Source: Candidatus Sulfopaludibacter sp. SbA3
GTDB taxonomy: Bacteria; Acidobacteriota; Terriglobia; 20CM-2-55-15
DNA length: 11,215 bases
Assembly: GCA_945861845.1 (NCBI GenBank)
Contig: CAMAWS010000054.1
Coordinates: 1-11,215 of the forward strand
Direction: 5' to 3'
In this document: positions 1 through 5,717 of the stretch, piece by piece
Position numbering within the stretch: the first letter of the stretch is position 1
Layout of the letters: the number at the start of each line of letters is the position of its first letter
Notes under the pieces: model-generated
Told to the model about the DNA's origin: nothing
Seen by the model: only the letters and a program-made list of their open reading frames with translations
The model's database searches: none
Program-made: the position numbers and the translations under genes

Positions 1-2284
1 TGAACCTGACGACGATATCGTAAGTGCGCTGGTCTTCCAGGACCTGTGACACCGCTTCTCCATTGAAAGCGGTATCCACGGTCTGCGCCAGGTCCGCGGC
101 TCGGAGCCCGACCGCCGCGGCCGCCGCCCGATTCATATTGATCTGCAGTTGCGGGACGCCGACCTGGGGTTCCACCAGCAGGTCCACGATTCCCGGCACT
201 GTGGCCATCGCCTTGCGTATTTCCTCGCCCTGGTTGCGCAGCGTTACCAGGTCCGGCCCGAAGAGCTTGATGGCGATCTGCGCGCGCGTGCCCGACAGCA
301 GGTGGTCAATGCGGTGCGACATGGGTTGGCCAACCTCGGTGATAATGCCGGGGATCTGGGCCAGGTTGGTTCGCACTTCTTCCATCACTTCGTCGCGGCT
401 TCGTTCGCCGGCTAGAGTGACGACTTCAATTTCGCTCTGGTTCACCCCGGCGGCATGTTCGTCGAGCTCGGCCCGTCCGGTGCGCCGCGTGGTGGAAGCC
501 ACTTCCGGTGTTCGATGCAGAACTTCCTCGACGGTCATTCCGATCCTGTTGGATTCGTCGAGAGAGGTTCCCGGAGGGAGCGTGACGTTGATGTTGAGCG
601 CGCCCTCATTGAAAGGCGGCAGGAACTCGCGGCCCATCAGCGGTCCGACAGCGATGGCAGCGGCCAGCAGCAGCACCGACGCCCCGATGATTTCGTAAGG
701 GCGCCGCAGCGTCCAGACCAGGATTCGCCCGTAGTAATGCTTGAGCAGAGTGACCAGCCTCGAGTCGCCGTGCTCACGGATGAACTTCGAACGCCCGAGC
801 AGGTAATAGCAGAGCGCAGGCGTCACTGTCAGGGCGACGATCAGCGACGCCGCGATGGAAGCGATGTACGCCAGGGCCAGCGGCGCAAACATGCGCCCCT
901 CAAAGCCGCCCAGGCTGAATAGCGGCAGAAAGACGAGAACAATTATCAGCGTTGCGAACACGATGGAGTTCCTGATCTCGCTGGATGCCCTGAAGATCAC
1001 CTTTCCGAGAGGTTCCGGGGTCGCGAAACGCGCGTTCAGGCGCAGCCTCCGGTAGACGTTCTCCACGTCGATAATGGCGTCGTCCACCAGTTCGCCGATC
1101 GCGATTGCAAGTCCGCCCAGCGTCATGGTGTTCATGCCCAGGCCGAAATAATTCATCACCAGCACGCCGGAAATCAGTGAGAGCGGGATGGCGGTCAAGC
1201 TGATAAATGTGGTACGGAAATTTCCAAGGAAAAGAAACAGGACGATAGCGACCAGGATGCCGCCCTGGAGGAGCGCCCCTTGCAGGTTGCCGATCGCCGT
1301 CTCGATGAAATTGGATTGCCGGAATGCCGCCGTCACGATCGTAATGTCGGCAGGCAGCGTTGGCTTAAGCTCGGCAAGCGCGGACTCGATCGAGCTTGTC
1401 AGTTCGAGCGTGTTTGCGTTTGGCTGCTTCCAGATCGTCGCAACGACAGTAGGCTTTCCGTTGAAGCTTCCGTCTCCCCTCTTGAATCCGGCGCCGATCC
1501 GCACATCCGCGACATGCTTGATCAGGATCGGAATGCCATTTCGCACGGTGATTACGGAGTTTGCGATGTCGTCGGCAGTATTCACTCGTCCCCGGCCGCG
1601 AATGAGGTATTCCTCGTTTGGCCGGATAAGAAAACCGCCGGAGGAATTGGCATTTGCCGCCGCCGTGGCTCGCGACACTTCTTCCAGCGTCAGCCGATGG
1701 TCCGCGAGCCGCGCAGGATCGACGAGCACCTGGTACTGCTTGACCTCGCCGCCGACCATCATGACCTGCGACACGCCTGTTACGCCGAGCAGTCGTGGAC
1801 GGATAACCCAGTCCGTGAGAGAACGCACTTCCATCGCCGAAGTCTCGGCCGCCGATATGGAGATGAGCATGATCTCTCCCATGGTCGACGAAATGGGGCC
1901 GAGAACCGGCGCAGGCACTCCGGTGGGCAGCCGCACCTGTCCGAGTTTTTCGGTGACGAGCTGGCGGGCGCGATAGATATCCGTGTCGAGTTCGAACTCC
2001 ACGAACACGATGGAAATGCCCGCGGCGGAATTCGATCGGACGCGAAACACATTTGCTGTGCCATTCATCACCGATTCGATGGGTAGCGACACGAGGGCTT
2101 CCACCTCTTCGGGCGCCATGCCGTGCGCTTCAGTCAGTATCGTGACCGTCGGCGCGGTGAGATCGGGGAACACGTCTACAGGAGCCCGCAGGGCGACGAT
2201 TCCTCCATACACGAGCAGCACAATTGCAGCCACGACGACGAGCAACCTGTTTTCAATGGACCAGCTAATAATCCTGTCAAGCAT
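1..2284 (-). CDS. Heavy-metal-type RND efflux permease (CusA/CzcA family), C-terminus cut off by window edge
   Basis: Inner-membrane proton/metal antiporter of the HME-RND family, the pump of a tripartite efflux complex. I read the minus-strand frame by eye: 761 codons are open from ATG 2284 to the left edge with no stop. Family members run about 1020-1080 residues, so roughly the last quarter is missing. Visible features: TM1 at about residues 13-31; the early periplasmic motif APVDVFPDL (residues 34-42); the TM4 proton-relay motif AIGELVDDAIIDVEN with D401/D402, where CusA has D405; and the second porter-domain start LNINVTLPPGTS at about 563-574. The TM4 motif resembles the CusA form more than the CzcA DFG-x3-DGA form. 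The CusA methionine triad is absent (see findings), so the metal cannot be named. The start follows GAGG with 6 nt spacing and lies 1 nt after the adaptor stop codon. Confidence 0.95.
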   Translation of the reverse strand, partial: MLDRIISWSIENRLLVVVAAIVLLVYGGIVALRAPVDVFPDLTAPTVTILTEAHGMAPEEVEALVSLPIESVMNGTANVFRVRSNSAAGISIVFVEFELDTDIYRARQLVTEKLGQVRLPTGVPAPVLGPISSTMGEIMLISISAAETSAMEVRSLTDWVIRPRLLGVTGVSQVMMVGGEVKQYQVLVDPARLADHRLTLEEVSRATAAANANSSGGFLIRPNEEYLIRGRGRVNTADDIANSVITVRNGIPILIKHVADVRIGAGFKRGDGSFNGKPTVVATIWKQPNANTLELTSSIESALAELKPTLPADITIVTAAFRQSNFIETAIGNLQGALLQGGILVAIVLFLFLGNFRTTFISLTAIPLSLISGVLVMNYFGLGMNTMTLGGLAIAIGELVDDAIIDVENVYRRLRLNARFATPEPLGKVIFRASSEIRNSIVFATLIIVLVFLPLFSLGGFEGRMFAPLALAYIASIAASLIVALTVTPALCYYLLGRSKFIREHGDSRLVTLLKHYYGRILVWTLRRPYEIIGASVLLLAAAIAVGPLMGREFLPPFNEGALNINVTLPPGTSLDESNRIGMTVEEVLHRTPEVASTTRRTGRAELDEHAAGVNQSEIEVVTLAGERSRDEVMEEVRTNLAQIPGIITEVGQPMSHRIDHLLSGTRAQIAIKLFGPDLVTLRNQGEEIRKAMATVPGIVDLLVEPQVGVPQLQINMNRAAAAAVGLRAADLAQTVDTAFNGEAVSQVLEDQRTYDIVVRF

Positions 2285-2285
2285 G

Positions 2286-3512
2286 TCAGACCTCGTGTGT
2301 GTGCGCCCCGGCGTCGGCCGGCCGCAATTCCTGCAGCTTCAGTTGATACGCTCCCTGCGTGACCACCCGCTGTCCGGGGGCGAGCCCTGAAAGGATGGCG
2401 ACCTTGCCGCCGTACTCGTCTCCCAGCGTAACTTCAATGCGCTGGAATTCCTCTCCGGACAGGAGTACGTAGACGATCTTGCTGCCTTCGTTATCGAGCA
2501 CGGCTTCCTTTGGAATGAGCACGGCATTGATTTGCTCATCCGCATTCAGGCGCACATTGGCCTGCATGCCAATTCGCAGGGATCGCGTGGCGTTTGGAAC
2601 CTCGAAGAGGGCCGTTGCCGCCCGCGTGTTTTCATCGATGACGGCGCCTATATCGATGAGCCGCCCCCGGAATTCCGTTCCCGGAAATGCCGCGGTCGTG
2701 AATACCGCCTGGCTCTGTCGATTGAGCCGCGCGAGATCCCGTTCGAAGATCGGGGCTTCCACCCATACGGTGTCGAGATTCACGATTTCCATCACCGCTT
2801 CGCCGGGCGCCACCTGCTCGCCTATCGACTTATGGACTTTCACAATCGTGCCCGAGATCGGCGCGCGCAGTTCGTATGCCGCCGCCAAATCGGGCGTTGA
2901 GCCGAGCGCTGCGAGTTGATCGTTTATCGAACCGAGAATTGCTTCCGAGGCTTTGACATCGGCTTCCGCCGTCTGCAGCTGCCGCAGGGAATAGGCTTTC
3001 CTCTCGTAAAGGCGCGTGGCCCGGTCGAACTCGGTTTTGGCCAGGTTCAATCGCACCTGGAACTCTGTGCCTGTCTGCGCAAGCCGGCGTCTCTCGGCCT
3101 CGAGGCGGGTATTTTCCACTCGAATCTGGGCTGTCTCCGCCGCTGTCGGAGTTTGCAGCAGTGTTGCCAGGACCTGGCCGCGTACGACGTTCTGGCCGAT
3201 ACGCGGAAGGTTGCCCGCGTTGATGATTCCCCCAACCGGAGGAGATATCACCGCCTGGTTCAATGGCGCCGGAATGACACGCCCGGTCGACGTTACCTGG
3301 GGCGAGATGGTCGCGGCTTCTGCTTTCGCCAGTTTCAGGTGGATCAGCCACTGCTGTTCCATGAGGAAGGCGACTCTCCCCCCGGTGTCGGCTTTCGGTG
3401 ATGGAGCAACGTTCTCAGGGACGGGCGCCGGCCTTAAGACGAAAAAGACGATTGCTGCTGCGCCGATCAATCCGGCGAGCAATGGAAACACGCGGTTCTT
3501 TGTGCCTGTCAT
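2286..3512 (-). CDS. RND efflux periplasmic adaptor (membrane fusion protein, CusB/CzcB type)
   Basis: Adaptor that bridges the RND pump and the outer membrane channel. It has 408 residues, normal for the family. Residues 10-26 form a single N-terminal membrane anchor. The order after it is: first lipoyl half around 85-120 (VISPPVGGII), alpha-helical hairpin about 125-205, second lipoyl half about 210-245 (LRAPISGTIVKVHKSIGEQV), beta-barrel about 245-330 (VNLDTVWVEAPIFERDL), and membrane-proximal domain about 330-400, ending GLAPGQRVVTQGAYQLK. The early segment FLMEQQWLIHLKLAKAEA is typical of HME-class adaptors. The N-terminal region carries only one Met (M51) before the lipoyl domain, not the CusB-like Cu(I)-binding methionines; the tail is AHTHEV. 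The ATG overlaps the stop of the outer membrane factor (ATGA, 4 bp) and is preceded by GGGAG with 8 nt spacing. Confidence 0.95.
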   Translation of the reverse strand: MTGTKNRVFPLLAGLIGAAAIVFFVLRPAPVPENVAPSPKADTGGRVAFLMEQQWLIHLKLAKAEAATISPQVTSTGRVIPAPLNQAVISPPVGGIINAGNLPRIGQNVVRGQVLATLLQTPTAAETAQIRVENTRLEAERRRLAQTGTEFQVRLNLAKTEFDRATRLYERKAYSLRQLQTAEADVKASEAILGSINDQLAALGSTPDLAAAYELRAPISGTIVKVHKSIGEQVAPGEAVMEIVNLDTVWVEAPIFERDLARLNRQSQAVFTTAAFPGTEFRGRLIDIGAVIDENTRAATALFEVPNATRSLRIGMQANVRLNADEQINAVLIPKEAVLDNEGSKIVYVLLSGEEFQRIEVTLGDEYGGKVAILSGLAPGQRVVTQGAYQLKLQELRPADAGAHTHEV

Positions 3513-4747
3513 GGTTGAATCTCCCGTCCTACGGCCAGTTCGAGTTGCAGAATGCTGGCCTGATAGTTGAATAACGTGCCGAAATATTCCTGCCGTATCT
3601 CCGAGCGTGTGCGCTGTGCCTCCAGAACCGGAGTCAGGTCGCTGGCGCCTTCCTCGTATGCCGCCAGCGTCACCGCCCGCGACTCGTCGGCCTGCCTGAG
3701 CAATTGATCGCGAAACATGACAACCTGGTCGCGCGCGGATTCATACGCCCGGTATGCGGTCTCCACATCGACTCGGACCCGGTTCTCGACCACCTCGCGG
3801 TGCGCCTGGGCGATCTTTTCATCTGCGGCCGCACGAGCAATACCGCCTTCGTTCCGATCCCGAAGCTTGAGGGGTATGGAGACGCCGGCCACCAGTTCGT
3901 TGTTCGAGGCCACACGCTTGAATCCAATGAATGGCGAAATATCCATTCTGGCCCGCGCATTCTCGAGAGTCACCCGGCGCCTGCCGAGTTCAATTTCGGC
4001 GTCAGCGGATTTCAGGTCGGGCCTGTTTTGAATGGCGGCTTGTATGAGTTCCCGCAGATCGAGACTCACGAGCGGAACCTCCAGGCTGCCCGCAAGGGGG
4101 CGCGCACTGAAGTCCGGCTCCTCGAGTTTCTCCAGGAGTTGAACCATCGCCTGCGAAAGGTGCATTTCCGCGCGGCGGACCGCGGCATCGAACTTCATGC
4201 GCTCGAGGCGCACTTTCATCAGGTCGCCTTCCGCAATTGCTCCCTCTTCGAAGCGCACCACGTTGAAGCGGACGAGTTGTTCGAAGGTGTCGCGATTCTC
4301 GGCCGCGATATCGAGATTGTGGCGGGCCAGCACGGCTTCAAAGTAGCTTTGCTTAAGCTCGCTCAGCAACTCGCGCAGCGAATTCTCGAAATTCATCTCG
4401 GCAACCGTCACGGCCGCATCTGCCACGCTTCCTCGCAACTGGCGCTTTCCACCGAGTTCGATGGTTTCCGCGTAGGTCGTCGTGAGTTCGCGGTAGATGC
4501 CCAGCGATGAGGAGGCGGGGCCGCTCAATTTCAAATTTTCCGCCGTTACCGTGATTACAGGGTTTGGCCGCAACTTCGCGGCGATCTGTTCGGCGCTCGC
4601 CCGGCCAATCTGCGCGCGCGCGGCTGCCACTTCCACGTTTCGCTCCAGGAACAACCGGATCGCGGTGTCCAGCGAGAGGGGCGGCGCCTGCGCCAGCAGG
4701 GGTTGAGCTGGGCAGATCAGCAATAAAAGGACTGCAATTACTTTCAT
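3509..4747 (-). CDS. TolC-family outer membrane factor of the metal efflux complex (CusC/CzcC type)
   Basis: Forms the trimeric outer-membrane barrel and periplasmic channel of the efflux complex. It has 412 residues with a signal peptide (hydrophobic core VIAVLLLLI, likely cleavage near A19). It shows the internal duplication of outer membrane efflux proteins: the first repeat begins with LRPNPVITV (about 59-67) and the second with NRPDLKSADAEIELGRRRV (about 241-259). A coiled-coil segment with FEEGAIAEGDLMKVRLE (about 166-182) is typical of CzcC-like proteins. C12 is preceded by LLI, not a good lipobox, so it is probably not a lipoprotein. I chose ATG 4747 over an in-frame TTG at 4765 because GAGGA lies 7 nt before this ATG and the signal peptide then starts at the usual MK. 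It starts 10 nt after the lipoprotein stop and overlaps the adaptor gene by 4 bp. Confidence 0.94.
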   Translation of the reverse strand: MKVIAVLLLLICPAQPLLAQAPPLSLDTAIRLFLERNVEVAAARAQIGRASAEQIAAKLRPNPVITVTAENLKLSGPASSSLGIYRELTTTYAETIELGGKRQLRGSVADAAVTVAEMNFENSLRELLSELKQSYFEAVLARHNLDIAAENRDTFEQLVRFNVVRFEEGAIAEGDLMKVRLERMKFDAAVRRAEMHLSQAMVQLLEKLEEPDFSARPLAGSLEVPLVSLDLRELIQAAIQNRPDLKSADAEIELGRRRVTLENARARMDISPFIGFKRVASNNELVAGVSIPLKLRDRNEGGIARAAADEKIAQAHREVVENRVRVDVETAYRAYESARDQVVMFRDQLLRQADESRAVTLAAYEEGASDLTPVLEAQRTRSEIRQEYFGTLFNYQASILQLELAVGREIQP

Positions 4748-4757
4748 CAGCTTGTCC

Positions 4758-5198
4758 TCACTCAACCTGGAAATTACTCAACGCCAGTCGTTCGTCGAGT
4801 TTGGTGTTGTTAATGCGGAACTCGATGTCATAAGTCCCTGGATTGGGAATGGCGACTTCCGCCACGTATATTCCAGTGACCTTCCCGACAAGGGCCTTTA
4901 TTTCCGCCACGGTGTCCGTGGAGCCGGGAGCGCGGACTGTCAGGGTAACGTTGGCCTTTTCGACCGGTGTGCCGTCGGAAAGATCCGTCAGATGGATTCG
5001 AAACTGGCTGGGCTGGCCTGCCTTCAGTGGTTCGTACTCGAAGAAATCCTCCAGGCGCTCGGTGAATTCAGTTCGCGCGATGGCCTCCGGTTCCTCGGGG
5101 ACAATGGGGGCAATCGCCTGCTCGGCCTGTTCATTGGAGCAGGCGGGCAGTAGAAGCAGCAGAAAGTACAAGCAGAGATACGGGACCTTGAGTTTCAT
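4758..5198 (-). CDS. Small lipoprotein with YtkA/FixH-like beta-sandwich, likely metal-efflux accessory protein
   Basis: The 146-residue product starts with a lipoprotein signal peptide, MKLKV then a Leu-rich core ending LLPAC; C20 is the predicted lipidated Cys (the Pro at -2 is slightly unusual). A linker rich in Ala, Pro and Glu (about 21-45) leads into a beta-rich domain. FEYEPLKAGQPSQFRIHLTD (about 53-72), ANVTLTVRAPG (82-92) and GIYVAEVAIPNPGTYDIEF (109-127) have the pattern of YtkA/FixH-like periplasmic domains. From memory, the first motif also resembles an N-terminal domain fused to some HME-class adaptors. It probably works in the periplasm with the adaptor or substrate; this role is inference. 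Start 5198 is chosen because it gives a proper signal peptide, with a weak GGTGG just upstream. The frame stays open to 5405, but that extension would overlap the His-rich gene and would bury the signal. Confidence 0.8.
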   Translation of the reverse strand: MKLKVPYLCLYFLLLLLPACSNEQAEQAIAPIVPEEPEAIARTEFTERLEDFFEYEPLKAGQPSQFRIHLTDLSDGTPVEKANVTLTVRAPGSTDTVAEIKALVGKVTGIYVAEVAIPNPGTYDIEFRINNTKLDERLALSNFQVE

Positions 5199-5224
5199 GA
5201 GACCACCAATCAATAGGTTGTATG

Positions 5225-5246
5225 AAAAAAGACGAACTACGAGTTC
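5225..5246 (-). terminator. Weak hairpin plus U-tract at the end of the His-rich gene (possible terminator or attenuator)
   Basis: On the minus strand GAACT-CGT-AGTTC forms a 5-bp stem with a 3-nt loop, and six T follow after GTC. The stop codon TAG of the His-rich gene lies across the loop and right arm. The stem is short, with only two G-C pairs, so termination would be partial at best. If active, it would lower expression of the lipoprotein and efflux genes relative to the His-rich protein. It could also be a chance structure. Confidence 0.3.
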
Positions 5247-5629
5247 AGCAACGCAGCAGCGGCTTGATGAGGAGGCGGTCGAGGATGCGAGGAATCCAGA
5301 AGCGGGGGATCGTGGGCTCTTGCACACGGCGCAGCCATTGTGGCCCATCGAACCGGCAATGTCGCGATGACTTCCGAAACTGATCCGACAGGCAACAGGA
5401 CCCATGCGTGCGGTTCGCAGGCAACCATCAAATTGATCTGATGCGAGTTGGAATCGTGATCTGCGGGCTCTATGCCGGGCTCGGCATGGTCTTCTTCATG
5501 AACCGAGAAATGCGCGTGCACAATGGCGTTATGCCCGTCTTCGTGCATGTGAAGCTGCGGCGCCTGCACAAATCCGAGCACGAGTGCCAGCATGGAAAAG
5601 AAGGAGGAGGCAACGCGCATGCAAATCAT
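5237..5629 (-). CDS. Small secreted histidine-rich protein, putative periplasmic metal binder
   Basis: I do not recognise a named family. The 130-residue product has a signal-like N-terminus (MRVASSFFSMLALVLGFVQA from the second Met). A His/Asp/Glu-rich stretch follows, with nine His at residues 27, 29, 33, 38, 40, 44, 48, 58 and 63, including HMHEDGH and HEEDH. The C-terminal part holds C71 and C102, then RAHDPPLLDSSHPRPPPHQ and a short hydrophobic end. The composition suggests a periplasmic metal-binding or metal-buffering protein, and its place as first gene of a metal efflux operon agrees; binding is inferred, not shown. Two starts are possible, ATG 5629 and ATG 5620, and neither has a clear Shine-Dalgarno. 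A candidate promoter whose -10 overlaps ATG 5629 favours 5620 (127 residues, leaderless). The stop is 38 nt before the lipoprotein start. Confidence 0.72.
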   Translation of the reverse strand: MICMRVASSFFSMLALVLGFVQAPQLHMHEDGHNAIVHAHFSVHEEDHAEPGIEPADHDSNSHQINLMVACEPHAWVLLPVGSVSEVIATLPVRWATMAAPCARAHDPPLLDSSHPRPPPHQAAAALLNS

Positions 5630-5656
5630 TCTGCGTCAACCGGAAGTGCGAGTCAA
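5628..5656 (-). promoter_or_regulatory. Candidate sigma70-like promoter for the metal efflux operon
   Basis: On the minus strand TTGACT (5656-5651, 5 of 6 to consensus) is followed after exactly 17 nt by CAGAAT (5633-5628, 4 of 6). Transcription would start near 5621-5620, at the second ATG of the His-rich gene, giving a leaderless or nearly leaderless message. It was found by eye only. Confidence 0.35.
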
Positions 5657-5664
5657 TCCTGCGG

Positions 5665-5686
5665 GGCAAGTGAATTCTCACATGCC
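5665..5686. promoter_or_regulatory. 22-bp imperfect palindrome, candidate operator in the divergent promoter region
   Basis: The arms GGCAAGTGA and TCACATGCC flank the 4-nt centre ATTC; 8 of 9 arm positions pair. It lies in the middle of the 88-bp region between the two divergent units, just upstream of the minus-strand -35 and over the candidate plus-strand -35. This suits a dimeric regulator controlling one or both directions. I could not match it to a known regulator consensus. Confidence 0.45.
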
Positions 5687-5698
5687 TTCGCGTATCAT
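5670..5698 (+). promoter_or_regulatory. Candidate promoter for the DUF5916/TonB-receptor pair
   Basis: TATCAT (5693-5698, 5 of 6 to consensus) is preceded after 17 nt by the weak -35-like GTGAAT (5670-5675, 3 of 6), which overlaps the palindrome. Transcription would begin near 5705, within or just before the Shine-Dalgarno of the gene at 5718, so the true start may lie elsewhere. Confidence 0.25.
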
Positions 5699-5717
5699 GC
5701 CGCAGGAGAGGGTCTGA

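Noticed and set aside
24..2086. Several plus-strand open frames of 150-268 codons across 24-2086
   Set aside because: They lie antisense to a continuous minus-strand frame with clear RND motifs. Their Ser/Arg/Pro-rich products have no recognisable domain and arise from GC-rich codon use on the other strand.
3704..4510. Plus-strand open frame of 268 codons
   Set aside because: It is antisense to the TolC-family gene, has no domain or ribosome site, and has the composition of a shadow frame.
4748..4765. TTG start at 4765 for the outer membrane factor
   Set aside because: It adds an acidic SED ahead of the signal peptide and overlaps the lipoprotein gene. ATG 4747 has a good GAGGA at 7 nt.
5199..5405. 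Longer N-terminus for the lipoprotein, starting at 5405
   Set aside because: It would overlap the His-rich gene in another frame and place the lipobox about 89 residues inside the protein. Start 5198 gives a normal lipoprotein signal.
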